DNA from: Sphingomonas sp. Leaf242
Lineage (GTDB): Bacteria > Pseudomonadota > Alphaproteobacteria > Sphingomonadales > Sphingomonadaceae
NCBI RefSeq assembly: GCF_001422045.1
Contig: NZ_LMLW01000009.1
Coordinates: 310,001-374,000, forward strand
Direction of reading: 5' to 3'
Length of the DNA: 64,000 nt
In this document: piece after piece, positions 17,271 through 26,365 of the stretch
How the letters are laid out: the number at the start of each line of letters is the position of its first letter
How positions within the stretch are numbered: the first letter of the stretch is position 1
Translations under genes and position numbers: made by a program
The notes under the pieces: generated by a model
Databases searched by the model: none
The model's input: the letters and a program-made list of their open reading frames with translations, nothing else
Told to the model about the DNA's origin: nothing

Positions 17271-17648
17271 CTATGCGGGCACTGTCTGTCCGTGCTGGAG
17301 CATCTGGCTGAGCTGCGCCTTCGTATAGGGCTTTTGCAGAAACCGCGCAGCCGCGGGGAGGGCGGACGACGCACCGTTGTCGGCGCCCGAGGTGACCAGG
17401 ATCGCGATGTCGGGACGTTGCGCGTGGACCGCATGCGCGAGGTCGATCCCGTTTAGAGCTCCCGGCATGCGGACATCGGTGAACAGGGCGGCGATATCGG
17501 GCCGTTCCTTGAGCTTGACGAGTGCGTCGGCCGCATTGGTCGCTTCGACGACTTCGTAGCCGGCATCCTCCAGCGCGAGGTTGGAATGGACACGGACGAG
17601 CGCGTCGTCGTCGACGATCAGTATGACAGATTTGCGAATGGCGTTCAT
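17271..17648 (-). CDS. Stand-alone response-regulator receiver (CheY-like)
   Basis: A 125-aa single receiver domain without an output domain. It shows the acidic pocket VDDD, phospho-acceptor Asp in FTDVRMPG, Thr/Ser switch in VTSGAD, and the conserved Lys in LQKPYT. The start chosen is ATG at 17648, which gives the normal CheY N-terminus (MNAIRKSVILIVDDD); an in-frame ATG at 17669 is possible. No histidine kinase is adjacent, so its partner is unknown. A multi-kinase phosphorelay or stress-signalling role is possible but is only inference. Confidence 0.9.
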   Translation of the reverse strand: MNAIRKSVILIVDDDALVRVHSNLALEDAGYEVVEATNAADALVKLKERPDIAALFTDVRMPGALNGIDLAHAVHAQRPDIAILVTSGADNGASSALPAAARFLQKPYTKAQLSQMLQHGQTVPA

Positions 17649-17735
17649 ACCGGTTCGAACTTCCGGCATGCCGCTCCGTTCCGACATTAATCGTCTTATC
17701 GGACCATAACGCGGCAAAGCGAGCCTGACATGAGA

Positions 17736-17762
17736 AAGGGGCCCGGTCTCCCGAGCCCCTCC
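17736..17762 (-). terminator. Rho-independent terminator after pnp
   Basis: On the minus strand GGGGCTCGG-GAGA-CCGGGCCCC is followed by TTTCT, placed about 27 bases past the pnp stop. Confidence 0.8.
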
Positions 17763-17788
17763 ATCAATTGCCGTTAGGCGGCAAAGGC

Positions 17789-20209
17789 TTAGTCGCGATC
17801 GCCGGTCAGGAACGCCGGAGCGAACTCGGGAGCCTTGTCGCCGTCGGTGCGTGCAGCACGCTCGCCGCCGCCGTTTCCGCCGCCGTCACGACGCGGGCCG
17901 CGGCCACCGCCGTTGCCGCCTGCGTCACGGCCGCCATCGCCGTCGCGACGCGGGCCGCGCGAGCCGCGGTCACCGCCTCCGCCTTCGCCGCGCGGACCAC
18001 GACCACCGCCGCCACCGTTGCCGGCGTCACGGCCGCCATCGCCGTCACGACGCGGACCGCGCGGACCACGATCGCCACCCTCGCGGGGCTCGCGTGCAGG
18101 ACGCGTGTCCTCCAGCTCTTCGCCGGTCGTCTGGTCGACGACGCGCATCGACAGGCGAACCTTGCCGCGCGGGTCGATCTCGAGAACCTTGACCTTGACC
18201 TCCTGGCCTTCGGTCAGCGCGTCGGAAACCTTCTCGACGCGCTCGTTCTTGATTTCGGACACGTGGACGAGACCGTCCTTGCCACCCATGAAGTTCACGA
18301 ACGCCCCGAAATCGACCAGGTTGACGACCTTGCCGTCATAGACCTTGCCGACTTCGGCTTCCTCGACGAGGCCCTTGATCCACTTGATCGCGGCTTCGAT
18401 CTGCGCGGGGTCGGACGACGACACCTTGATCACGCCCTCGTCGTCGATGTCGACCTTGGCACCGGTCTGCGCGACGATCTCGCGGATCACCTTGCCGCCG
18501 GTGCCGATGACTTCACGGATCTTCGACTTGTCGATCTGGAAGCTCTCGATGCGCGGTGCGTGTGCCGACAGTTCCTCACGGGTGTGGTCGAGCGCCTTGG
18601 CCATCTCGCCCAGGATGTGCGCGCGGCCTTCCTTGGCCTGCGCCAGCGCCTTGCCCATGATCTCCTCGGTGATGCCGGCGATCTTGATGTCCATCTGCAT
18701 CGTGGTGATGCCCTCGGACGTGCCAGCCACCTTGAAGTCCATGTCGCCGAGGTGATCCTCGTCGCCGAGGATGTCGCTGAGAACCGCGAAGTTCTTGCCC
18801 TCGAGGATCAGGCCCATCGCGATGCCCGACACCGGACGCTTCAGCGGAACGCCGGCATCCATCATCGACAGCGAACCGCCGCAGACCGTCGCCATCGACG
18901 ACGATCCGTTGCTCTCGGTGATGTCCGACAGAACGCGGATCGTGTACGGGAACTCTTCCTTGGTCGGCAGCACCGGGTGCAGCGCGCGCCATGCGAGCTT
19001 GCCGTGACCGACTTCGCGACGACCCGGCGCACCGAAGCGACCGACTTCACCGACCGAATAGGGAGGGAAGTTGTAGTGCAGCATGAAGTTTTCGTACGAC
19101 AGGCCGTTGAGACCATCGATCATCTGCTCCGCATCGCGCGTACCGAGCGTGGTGGTGCAGATCGACTGCGTCTCGCCGCGCGTGAACAGGGCCGAGCCGT
19201 GCGTACGCGGGAGGAAGTGGACCATCGCCTCGATCGGACGGATCTGCGTGGTGGTGCGGCCGTCGATGCGGGTGCCGTCCTTGAGGATGGCGCCGCGGAC
19301 GATCTCCGCCTCCAGCTTCTTCATCAGCTTGCCGGCTGCCATCTGGTCCTGCGGCGACGCGTCCGCAAATGCGGTCTTGCCCTTCGCACGAGCGGCATTC
19401 AGCAGGTCCGAACGCTTGGACTTGTCGGTCACCTTGTAGGCGGCCGCGATGTCCTTGCCTATCAGCTTCTTCAGCTTGTCCTTGGCGGTCGAGAGATCAG
19501 CCTGTTCGGCCATTTCCCAAGGATCCTTGGCAGCCTTCTCGGCCAGATCGATGATCAGGTTGGCGGCTTCGCGGCAGGCCTTGTGGGCGAACTGCACGGC
19601 GCCGAGCATGATCTCTTCCGAAAGCTCCTTGGCTTCCGATTCGACCATCATCACGGCCTGGCCGGTGGCGGCGACGACGAGGTCGAGATCGCCAGCCTTG
19701 GCTTCTTCCAGCGTCGGGTTGAGGATGTACGCGCCATCGACATAGCCGACGCGCGCTGCGCCGATCGGGCCCATGAACGGCACGCCCGAGATCGTCAGCG
19801 CGGCCGATGCGGCGACCATCGCGAGGACGTCCGGCTCGTTCTCGCCGTCATACGACAGAACCTGGCAGATCACGTTGATCTCGTTGTAGAAACCCTCTGG
19901 GAAGAGGGGGCGGATCGGGCGATCGATGAGACGGCTGGTCAGCGTCTCCTTCTCGGTCGCGCCGCGCTCACGCTTGAAGAAGCCGCCGGGGATGCGGCCG
20001 CTCGCGGAGAACTTCTCCTGGTAATGGACGGTGAGCGGGAAGAAATCCTGCCCTTCCTTGACGGTCCGTGCAGCCGTCACGGCGCACAGAACGACGGTCT
20101 CGCCGAGGGTGGCGAGGACTGCGCCGTTTGCCTGGCGCGCGACGCGGCCGGTCTCGAGCGTCAGCGTCTTTCCGCCCCACTGGGCGCTTACGGTCTTGGT
20201 ATCGAACAT
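17789..20209 (-). CDS. pnp: Polyribonucleotide nucleotidyltransferase (PNPase)
   Basis: Phosphorolytic 3'-5' exoribonuclease of the RNA degradosome. The protein is 806 aa, about 90 longer than E. coli Pnp. Two RNase PH domains ([47 protein letters not shown]), a KH domain ([13 protein letters not shown]) and an S1 domain ([28 protein letters not shown]) are all present. The C-terminal tail (about 700-790) is Arg/Gly/Asp-rich with repeats of [13 protein letters not shown] units, an RGG-like RNA-binding tail. The start is the ATG at 20209 with AAGGA before it. It is downstream of rpsO, the classic rpsO-pnp order. Confidence 0.97.
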   Translation of the reverse strand: MFDTKTVSAQWGGKTLTLETGRVARQANGAVLATLGETVVLCAVTAARTVKEGQDFFPLTVHYQEKFSASGRIPGGFFKRERGATEKETLTSRLIDRPIRPLFPEGFYNEINVICQVLSYDGENEPDVLAMVAASAALTISGVPFMGPIGAARVGYVDGAYILNPTLEEAKAGDLDLVVAATGQAVMMVESEAKELSEEIMLGAVQFAHKACREAANLIIDLAEKAAKDPWEMAEQADLSTAKDKLKKLIGKDIAAAYKVTDKSKRSDLLNAARAKGKTAFADASPQDQMAAGKLMKKLEAEIVRGAILKDGTRIDGRTTTQIRPIEAMVHFLPRTHGSALFTRGETQSICTTTLGTRDAEQMIDGLNGLSYENFMLHYNFPPYSVGEVGRFGAPGRREVGHGKLAWRALHPVLPTKEEFPYTIRVLSDITESNGSSSMATVCGGSLSMMDAGVPLKRPVSGIAMGLILEGKNFAVLSDILGDEDHLGDMDFKVAGTSEGITTMQMDIKIAGITEEIMGKALAQAKEGRAHILGEMAKALDHTREELSAHAPRIESFQIDKSKIREVIGTGGKVIREIVAQTGAKVDIDDEGVIKVSSSDPAQIEAAIKWIKGLVEEAEVGKVYDGKVVNLVDFGAFVNFMGGKDGLVHVSEIKNERVEKVSDALTEGQEVKVKVLEIDPRGKVRLSMRVVDQTTGEELEDTRPAREPREGGDRGPRGPRRDGDGGRDAGNGGGGGRGPRGEGGGGDRGSRGPRRDGDGGRDAGGNGGGRGPRRDGGGNGGGERAARTDGDKAPEFAPAFLTGDRD

Positions 20210-20333
20210 TCTTTTTCCTTCACTCCGGTCGCCAGATGCGAACGGGGCCTATGTGCGGGCTTAGCCGGCCCGCGGCGGTGTGGGATGAATTGTCATCCCA
20301 GGAGGGGTGGCCGAATTGCCGCCGCTCCAGTTC

Positions 20334-20392
20334 CTTGTTCCCCCGCTAAGGCGGGGGCCCAGTCTGGACTCCCGCCTTCGCGGGAGAACAAC
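20334..20392. repeat. Palindromic element, type D
   Basis: TTGTTCCCCCGCTAAGGCGGGGG-CCCAGTCTGG-ACTCCCGCCTTCGCGGGAGAACAA between rpsO and pnp; it could attenuate or process the rpsO-pnp transcript. Confidence 0.87.
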
Positions 20393-20401
20393 CCTATATA
20401 C

Positions 20402-20429
20402 GAAAACGGCCCCCCGAGGGGAGCCGTTC
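20402..20429 (-). terminator. Hairpin terminator after rpsO
   Basis: Minus-strand CGGCTCCCC-TCG-GGGGGCCG followed by TTTTCG, 3 bases past the rpsO stop; read-through into pnp is presumably partial. Confidence 0.8.
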
Positions 20430-20432
20430 GTG

Positions 20433-20702
20433 TTACTTGCGGAGACCGAGCTTCGCGATCAGATCCAGATAGCGCTGGCCGTCCTTGTGACGGAGATAAT
20501 CCAGCAGCGTCCGGCGCTTGTTGACCATCATGAGAAGACCACGACGCGAGTGGTTGTCCTTCTTGTGGCCCTTGAAATGCTCGGTCAGGTTCTTGATGCG
20601 CTCGGTCAGGATCGCGACCTGGACTTCCGGCGAACCGGTGTCACCCTCGGCGCGCGAATGCTCCTTGACGAGCTCGGTCTTGCGTTCAGCGGTAATCGTC
20701 AT
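20433..20702 (-). CDS. rpsO: 30S ribosomal protein S15
   Basis: Primary 16S rRNA-binding protein of the small subunit platform. It is 89 aa, exactly the usual length. Conserved stretches are [45 protein letters not shown] and LLDYLRHKD. It lies 18 bases downstream of truB and upstream of pnp, the standard order. A terminator hairpin and a palindromic element follow it. Confidence 0.98.
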   Translation of the reverse strand: MTITAERKTELVKEHSRAEGDTGSPEVQVAILTERIKNLTEHFKGHKKDNHSRRGLLMMVNKRRTLLDYLRHKDGQRYLDLIAKLGLRK

Positions 20703-20720
20703 GAATTCATGTCCTCGACA

Positions 20721-21746
20721 TCACAGATTGAAACCGCGAACGACCCGGACGTCTCCGTCCTCGACCTCGACCAGCGCGACCGGGACAGCGTCCAGTTCGG
20801 CGAAGTATTGGCCATCGTCTGCGGCGATCCCGGCCAAGATACGCCCCTGTCGGAGCGCCCCTGCCTGGTCGGGGGTGAGGGAGAGAGCCGGGATGTCGTC
20901 CAGCGCCACCCTCAAGGGCAGAAGTACATCTTCAAGCGCGTTGCCTCTAGCGAGTTCGTCCAGTTTGTCCAGCGATATCGCGGCGGTGAGGTCGAACGGG
21001 CCGGCTTTGGTGCGGCGGAGCATCGTGACGTGGCCGACGGTGCCTAGGGCGATCGCGATGTCGCGCGCGAGGGAACGGATGTAGGTGCCCTTCGACACAT
21101 GCGCGGTAAGCGTGAACTCCTCCAGGGGAGTGTGGGGCAGGGGGGCCTCCTGCAATTCCTCCCCGGCACGGGGAGGGGGACCGCCGTCCGCTTGGACGGC
21201 GGTGGAGGGGGGCTCGCCACCAGCGGAACGCCCGCGGAAGCCCCCCTCCACCAGCTGCGCTGGTCCCCCTCCCCGTACCGGGGAGGATAGCGAGTGAATC
21301 GTCACGGCGCGGCTAGCCAGCACTACCTCGTGTCCCGCCCGCGCTAGGTCATAAGCCCGCTCTCCATCCACCTTCAGCGCTGAATAGGCGGGCGGGACCT
21401 GGGAAATCGGCCCGGTGAACTGCGCGAGAACCGCCTCCACCGCCACCAGAGTCGGTCGCACGTCGGAGGTAGCGATGCTCACCCCCTCGGCATCGAGCGT
21501 ATCCGTCTGAACCCCGAACATCACCGTAAAGTCATAGATCTTGTCGCTATCGAGCATCCGCCCGGCCAGCTTCGTCGCCTCCCCGACGGCGATCGGCAGA
21601 ACCCCGGTAGCGAGCGGGTCGAGCGTGCCCCCATGCCCCACCTTGAACTTCCCATACCCGCCGCTCCGCAAAGCCCGCTTCACCGCCGAAACGCCCTGCG
21701 TCGAGCCAAGCCCCAGCGGCTTGTCGAGAATGATCCAGCCATGCAT
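20721..21746 (-). CDS. truB: tRNA pseudouridine-55 synthase TruB, carrying an in-frame palindromic element
   Basis: Makes pseudouridine 55 in the T-loop of tRNAs. The protein is 341 aa, clearly longer than usual alphaproteobacterial TruB. Catalytic Asp is in GHGGTLDPLATGVLP (about residue 43). Other family blocks are KIYDFTVMFGVQTDTLD, SQVPPAYSALKVDGERAYDLAR and HVSKGTYIRSLARDI. Between SRAVTIHSL and FTLTAHVSKG there is a non-family Pro/Gly/Glu-rich stretch of about 55 residues (about 154-210), encoded by an inverted-repeat element at 21157-21287. It lies in a peripheral loop before a conserved block, so activity may survive. It is upstream of rpsO in the nusA-infB supercluster. Confidence 0.95.
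   Translation of the reverse strand: MHGWIILDKPLGLGSTQGVSAVKRALRSGGYGKFKVGHGGTLDPLATGVLPIAVGEATKLAGRMLDSDKIYDFTVMFGVQTDTLDAEGVSIATSDVRPTLVAVEAVLAQFTGPISQVPPAYSALKVDGERAYDLARAGHEVVLASRAVTIHSLSSPVRGGGPAQLVEGGFRGRSAGGEPPSTAVQADGGPPPRAGEELQEAPLPHTPLEEFTLTAHVSKGTYIRSLARDIAIALGTVGHVTMLRRTKAGPFDLTAAISLDKLDELARGNALEDVLLPLRVALDDIPALSLTPDQAGALRQGRILAGIAADDGQYFAELDAVPVALVEVEDGDVRVVRGFNL
21157..21287. repeat. Palindromic element, type F, inserted in frame inside truB
   Basis: Arms TCCTCCCCGGCACGGGGAGG at the left and CCTCCCCGTACCGGGGAGGA at the right are inverted and extended by GGGGACC...GGTGGAGGGGGGC and its inverse. The left inner part holds a second hairpin (CCGCCGTCCGCTTGGACGGCGG). Confidence 0.92.
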
Positions 21747-21795
21747 GCGTATAAGTCCTAGAGCTTAGTTGAAGCGGGAGCGGTCCCCACTCACT

Positions 21796-21880
21796 CCGTC
21801 ATCCTGACGAAAGTCAGGACCCAGAGCCACAAAAGACGGTGTCCGGTACCCTGGGTCCTGACTTTCGTCAGGATGACGGG
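21796..21880. repeat. Palindromic element, type C (CATCCTGACGAAAGTCAGGA family)
   Basis: GTCATCCTGACGAAAGTCAG-GACCCAGAG on the left and CTGGGTC-CTGACTTTCGTCAGGATGAC on the right, between truB and tdk. Other copies are at 33.5 and 63.0 kb. Confidence 0.92.
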
Positions 21881-21890
21881 AGTGGGGGCG

Positions 21891-22466
21891 TTACGCCAAC
21901 GCCTCGGTAAAATGCCGCCGACACAGCGCAACATAGCGATCGTTCCCGCCAATCTCGGTCTGCTGTCCCTCGGCAATCGCCCGCCCGTTCTCATCGACCC
22001 GCAGGTTCATCGTAGCTTTCCGCCCACACCCGCAGACCGACTTGATCTCCACCAGCGAGTCCGCGAGCGCCAGCAACCGCGCCGACCCCGGAAACAGCGC
22101 CCCCTGGAAATCGGTCCGCAACCCGTACGCCAGCACCGGTATACCAACCATGTCGCAGATATGCGCGAGTTGATCGACCTGCGCGGACGTCAGGAACTGC
22201 GCCTCATCCACCAGTACGCACGAGATCGCGTCCTCGCCGTGCTGCCGAACCACGCAGGCCCCGATATCCGTCCCCGCATCGAACGCGATCGCCGGCGCCT
22301 CCAGCCCGATCCGCGACGTGATCGTCCCCGCCGCGAACCGATCGTCGATCGCCGCCGTGAACAACATCGTCCGCATCCCCCGCTCGCGGTAGTTGAAGTC
22401 CGCCTGCAACAGGTTCGTCGACTTCCCCGCGTTCATCGAGGCGTAGTAGAAATACAGCTTGGCCAT
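21891..22466 (-). CDS. tdk: Thymidine kinase
   Basis: Phosphorylates thymidine to dTMP (salvage). The protein is 191 aa. The P-loop is SMNAGKST (about 10-17), Walker B-like DEAQFL is at about 88-93, and the lasso/zinc region has CGCGRKA and CRRHF (four zinc ligands including Cys and His). It matches the bacterial type II enzyme. The start is the ATG at 22466. It lies within the supercluster region but is bounded by a palindromic element and a divergent small gene, so it is probably an independent unit. Confidence 0.96.
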   Translation of the reverse strand: MAKLYFYYASMNAGKSTNLLQADFNYRERGMRTMLFTAAIDDRFAAGTITSRIGLEAPAIAFDAGTDIGACVVRQHGEDAISCVLVDEAQFLTSAQVDQLAHICDMVGIPVLAYGLRTDFQGALFPGSARLLALADSLVEIKSVCGCGRKATMNLRVDENGRAIAEGQQTEIGGNDRYVALCRRHFTEALA

Positions 22467-22494
22467 GCTAGTCTGGAAGCCGGAAGGACCGACT

Positions 22495-22704
22495 ATGTCC
22501 AGCGAAATTCCAAACGCCTTGTATCCCGTTATCGTTGTTCAGGATCGCTATCAGGGTGTTTATAGCGGCGGGAAATGGCTCGCGATCGCCGTAGCGGACA
22601 CTGTGGAGTTCGGCTTGCCGCGCGCATCTTGGGCACTGGAGTTCGGGCCAAATGCTGGCGACGTCGATGCGGCCATGTTTGGATGGGCGCACCTGACTGG
22701 ATAG
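22495..22704 (+). CDS. Small conserved-looking hypothetical protein
   Basis: A 69-aa protein reading MSSEIPNALYPVIVVQDRY and GVYSGGKWLAIAVAD near the start. The start is the ATG at 22495 because GGAAGGA lies 6-12 bases before it; a longer in-frame start at 22459 would overlap tdk. It has no signal peptide, membrane helix or metal motif. The composition is protein-like (balanced, with Trp, Tyr and Phe) rather than an antisense shadow. It resembles short proteins with a QDRY-YSGG-W motif that I recall from other bacteria, but I can assign no function. Confidence 0.6.
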   Translation: MSSEIPNALYPVIVVQDRYQGVYSGGKWLAIAVADTVEFGLPRASWALEFGPNAGDVDAAMFGWAHLTG

Positions 22705-22768
22705 CTGCCGCTGCTACGCCCAATGCCGCGTTAGATGCGCTGCTCAGCCGATCCAACCCTGATATTCC

Positions 22769-22903
22769 CGTTCGTCCTGAGTAGCTGCTGAGCTTGTCGA
22801 AGCGGCGTATCGAAGGATGGGTTGGCGCGGGGAATCTGTGCTTCGATACGAGCCCTCGATACGGCTCTTCGAGCCTACTCGGTCTCTACTCAGCACGAAC
22901 GGA
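22769..22903. repeat. Palindromic element, type H (CGTTCGTCCTGAGTA / TACTCAGCACGAACG)
   Basis: Left arm CCGTTCGTCCTGAGTAGCTG with GCTTGTCGAAG and CGTATCGAAG; right arm CTTCGATACG ... CTACTCAGCACGAACGG, inverted. It fills the 303-base gap 22705-23007, where no convincing gene is seen. Confidence 0.78.
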
Positions 22904-23007
22904 AGAGGGAGACGAGGGCGCGAGGAGCGGAGGAACGGGAAAGGCAGTTGCCCGACCAGCCGTAGCTCCCGACTGACTACAAGCGCGGGGGTAGCAGTCC
23001 GACAGAA

Positions 23008-23397
23008 TCAATCTTCCGCCAGATCCCGCGCGATATGCGGGTCACGCAGCAGCGCCTCGATGTGCGTACCCTCGTCGAAGCTCTCGTCCGCGAGGAACTT
23101 AAGCTTGGCGGCATACCGCATCTGCACACGGTTCGCGACTTCGCGCTGAAGGTAGGCGGTGTTGGTGCGCAGCGCCTTCAGCACCTTTTCTTCGTCCTTG
23201 CCGAGCAACGGCTTCACGAAAACGGTGGCGTGTCGGAGGTCGGGGGACATGCGGACTTCGGTGATCGTCACGAGGTGCTTTTCGAGCACCGGATCGTGGA
23301 CATCGCCGCGCGCGAGGATGTCGGACAGCGCATGACGCGCTTGCTCGCCGACTCGCAACGAGCGGACGGCTTTTGCTTCTGGGGTATCGGTCTTCAT
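23008..23397 (-). CDS. rbfA: Ribosome-binding factor A
   Basis: Assists maturation of the 16S rRNA 5' end and 30S assembly. The protein is 129 aa with the RbfA KH-like fold: [51 protein letters not shown] ([22 protein letters not shown]) and a C-terminal [14 protein letters not shown]. The start is the ATG at 23397. It lies downstream of infB with a palindromic element between, as in the classic infB-rbfA-truB order. Confidence 0.96.
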   Translation of the reverse strand: MKTDTPEAKAVRSLRVGEQARHALSDILARGDVHDPVLEKHLVTITEVRMSPDLRHATVFVKPLLGKDEEKVLKALRTNTAYLQREVANRVQMRYAAKLKFLADESFDEGTHIEALLRDPHIARDLAED

Positions 23398-23407
23398 TCT
23401 TTTAACT

Positions 23408-23507
23408 CCCTCGCCCCTCCGGGGAGAGGGTGGGGGTGAGGGGCTGCCACGAACGCTGTCGCGCGGTACCGCCCCTCACCCAACCCTCTCCCCGCGGGGG
23501 AGAGGGC
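23408..23507. repeat. Palindromic element, type G, between infB and rbfA
   Basis: CCCTCGCCCCTCCGGGGAGAGGG-TGGGGGTGAGGGG on the left; CCCCTCACCCAACCCTCTCC and CCGCGGGGGAGAGGG on the right, inverted around a variable centre of about 25 bases. Confidence 0.88.
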
Positions 23508-23515
23508 TCTAGGCC

Positions 23516-26365
23516 TCAAAGCGTGCGTTCGCGCATCTCGACTTCGAACGTCTCGAGGACGTCGCCGGCCTTGATGTCGACGAAGTTCGACGTGAACGTC
23601 ACGCCGCACTCGAGCCCCGCACGGACCTCGGCGACATCATCCTTGAAGCGACGCAGCGATGCGATTTCGCCCTGGTAGATGATGACGTCGTTGCGCGTGA
23701 TGCGTGCCTTGAGCGCCTTGCGGATGTTGCCCTCGGTGACGAGCAGACCTGCCGCCTTGCCGTGCTTGCCCGCCGAGAAGACCTCGCGGATGTCGGCACG
23801 ACCGACGACCGTCTCGAACGCTTCCGGCCCAAGCTCGCCAGCCATCCCCGCCCGGATCTCGTCGATCAGGTCGTAGATCACGTCGTAATACTTGAACGCG
23901 ACCTTCTGGCGCTCGGCGATCTCGCGGGCCTTGGCGTTCGGACGAACGTTGAAGCCGATGATCGGAGCACCCGAAGCGGCCGCCAACGTGACGTCCGACT
24001 CGGTGATGCCGCCGACGCCCGAGCTCAGCACGCGTGCCTTGATCAGGTCGGTGGAGATCTTGTTGATCGCCCCGACGATCGCCTCGACCGTGCCTTGCGT
24101 ATCCGCCTTCACGACCAGCGGATATTCGATCGCCTGCTTTTCCTTCAGCGCCGAGAACATGCTCTCGAGGCTGGCAGGAACCGAGGCGGTCCGCTTGTCG
24201 GTCTTCACGCTGCGACGATATTCCGCGACTTCGCGGGCGCGTGCCTCGTTCTCGACCACCTGGAACGGATCGCCCGCCTGCGGAACACCCGACAGACCGA
24301 GGACCTCGACCGGCATCGCCGGACCCGCTTCCTTGATCTGCTTGCCCTTGTCGTCGACCAGCGCGCGGACCTTGCCGCTCTCGCCGCCGACCACGAAGAT
24401 GTCGCCGACCCGCAGCGTACCGCGGTTGACGAGGATCGTCGCGACCGGGCCACGACCCTTGTCGAGCTTGGCCTCGATCACCGTACCCTCGGCCGCGCGA
24501 TCCGGATTGGCGCGCAGTTCGAGCAGTTCGGCCTGGAGCTGGATCTTCTCGATCAACGCATCGAGACCGATCTTCTTCGTCGCGGAGACTTCGACGTCCT
24601 GGACGTCGCCGCCCATGTCCTCGACCACGATCTCCTCGCTCAGCAGGCGCTCGCGCACCTTCTGGGCATTGGCGCCTTCCTTGTCGATCTTGTTGATCGC
24701 GACGATCATCGGCACGCCCGCCGCCTTGGTGTGGGCGATCGCCTCCACCGTCTGCGGCATCAGGCCGTCGTCCGCCGCCACCACCAGGATGACGATGTCG
24801 GTGACGTCCGCGCCACGCGCACGCATCTGCGTGAACGCCTCATGGCCCGGGGTGTCGAGGAAGGTGATCTTCGACTTGTCCTTCAGCGTGACCTGGTACG
24901 CGCCGATATGCTGGGTGATGCCACCCGCTTCGCCGCGCACCACGTCGGTGCCGCGCAGGGCATCGAGCAGCGACGTCTTGCCGTGATCGACGTGACCCAT
25001 GATCGTGACGACCGGGGCACGCGGCTTCAGCGTCTCCTCGGCATCGTCAATCGTGTCGTTGGCCAGATCCTGGTCGACATCGCTGACGCGCGTCAGGTTG
25101 TGGCCGAACTCGGTGACGAGCAACTCGGCGGTATCCTGGTCGATCGTCTGCGTCATCGTGACGGGCATGCCCATCTTGAACAGCGCCTTGACGAGGTCAG
25201 CACCCTTTTCGGCCATGCGGTTGGCGAGTTCCTGCACCGTGATCGCCTCTGGGACGACGACATCGCGGATCTGCTTGGCCTGCGCCTCGCGCGGACCACC
25301 GGTGCCACGACGCTCCTTCTCGCGCGCACGCTTCAGCGCGGCGAGCGAGCGAGCGCGTGCACCATCACCATCGCCGAGTGCGCGGTTGACGGTGAGCTTG
25401 CCCGAGGTGCGACGATCGTCACCCTTGCGGTCACGCTGCTGCGGACGCGCGGGGACAGCGTCGCGACGGACGCCACCGGCCGGAGCATTGACACCGGTCG
25501 CGCCGGGACGCGCCGCGGTCGTGCCGGCATTCGCAGCCGTGGTCGGCGCTGCGGCAGCGGGTGCCGCGACAGGCTTTGGCGGCGGCGGAGGACGCTCGGG
25601 ACGCGCCACCGGCGAGAACCGGCGCGGTGCCGGGAACGCCGGATCGCGGGTCAGTTCAATGACGGGCGGCGGTGCCGGCGGAGCGACAGGCGCGGGTGCA
25701 GGCTTTGGAGCCGGCGCAGGAGCAGCCACTACCGGAGCAGGCTTCGGTGCAGGCGCAGGAGCCGCGGCAACCGGTGCCGGGGCAGGCGCCGCAGCAACGG
25801 AGGCTTCGACCGGCGCAGGCGCTGGCGTCGGAGCCGCGACCGGAGCGGGAGCCGCTTCGACCACAGGGGCCGGTGCGGGCGCAGGAGCCTCGACCGGCTT
25901 CGGCGCCTTGGCTTCAGCCTCGGCACGCGCACGATCGGCGACGCGATTACGCTCGTCTTCGATCGCCTTGGCCCGTTCGGCTTCCTGGCGACGACGCCCT
26001 TCCTCCAGCGTGTTCATGCGCTGCTCTTCGGCCTCGCGGAGCAGCTTGGCCTGGCGCTCCTGCGGCGACAGATTGCTCTGCTGCTGACGCACGGGGGCGG
26101 GCGCAGGCTGCGGTGCACGCGCCTGCGGTGCCGGGGCTGCGGGGGCAGCCGCCGGGGCGGGCGCGGCAACCGGTGCGGCATCCGCGACCTGCACGTCGGG
26201 CTCGCCCGGACGGCGCAGGACGCGCGCGCGCTTGGTTTCCACGATCACCGTATTCGATCGGCCGTGGCTGAAGCTCTGCTTCACCTGGCCGGTCTCGACC
26301 GTGCGCTTCACACCCAAAGGTGCGCGCATGCCAAGTTTCGGCTTCTCGTTGTCCGTGTCGCTCAC
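23516..26365 (-). CDS. infB: Translation initiation factor IF-2
   Basis: GTPase that brings fMet-tRNA to the 30S initiation complex. The protein is 949 aa. The N-terminal half (to about 380) is a long Ala/Pro/Glu-rich region with many PAPAPA stretches, variable between species. The conserved part has IF2_N (VQELANRMAEKGADLVKALF), the G domain with GHVDHGKT (about 455-462), DTPGHE and NKID, then domains II-IV to EMRERTL. The start is GTG at 26365, overlapping the ylxR stop (GTGA). Part of the nusA-infB operon. Confidence 0.98.
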   Translation of the reverse strand: MSDTDNEKPKLGMRAPLGVKRTVETGQVKQSFSHGRSNTVIVETKRARVLRRPGEPDVQVADAAPVAAPAPAAAPAAPAPQARAPQPAPAPVRQQQSNLSPQERQAKLLREAEEQRMNTLEEGRRRQEAERAKAIEDERNRVADRARAEAEAKAPKPVEAPAPAPAPVVEAAPAPVAAPTPAPAPVEASVAAAPAPAPVAAAPAPAPKPAPVVAAPAPAPKPAPAPVAPPAPPPVIELTRDPAFPAPRRFSPVARPERPPPPPKPVAAPAAAAPTTAANAGTTAARPGATGVNAPAGGVRRDAVPARPQQRDRKGDDRRTSGKLTVNRALGDGDGARARSLAALKRAREKERRGTGGPREAQAKQIRDVVVPEAITVQELANRMAEKGADLVKALFKMGMPVTMTQTIDQDTAELLVTEFGHNLTRVSDVDQDLANDTIDDAEETLKPRAPVVTIMGHVDHGKTSLLDALRGTDVVRGEAGGITQHIGAYQVTLKDKSKITFLDTPGHEAFTQMRARGADVTDIVILVVAADDGLMPQTVEAIAHTKAAGVPMIVAINKIDKEGANAQKVRERLLSEEIVVEDMGGDVQDVEVSATKKIGLDALIEKIQLQAELLELRANPDRAAEGTVIEAKLDKGRGPVATILVNRGTLRVGDIFVVGGESGKVRALVDDKGKQIKEAGPAMPVEVLGLSGVPQAGDPFQVVENEARAREVAEYRRSVKTDKRTASVPASLESMFSALKEKQAIEYPLVVKADTQGTVEAIVGAINKISTDLIKARVLSSGVGGITESDVTLAAASGAPIIGFNVRPNAKAREIAERQKVAFKYYDVIYDLIDEIRAGMAGELGPEAFETVVGRADIREVFSAGKHGKAAGLLVTEGNIRKALKARITRNDVIIYQGEIASLRRFKDDVAEVRAGLECGVTFTSNFVDIKAGDVLETFEVEMRERTL

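Noticed and set aside
17851..18120. Tandem DNA repeats in the pnp 3' region as a mobile element
   Set aside because: They encode the Arg/Gly tail of PNPase in frame and are typical for degenerate protein repeats, not inverted or bordered by palindromes.
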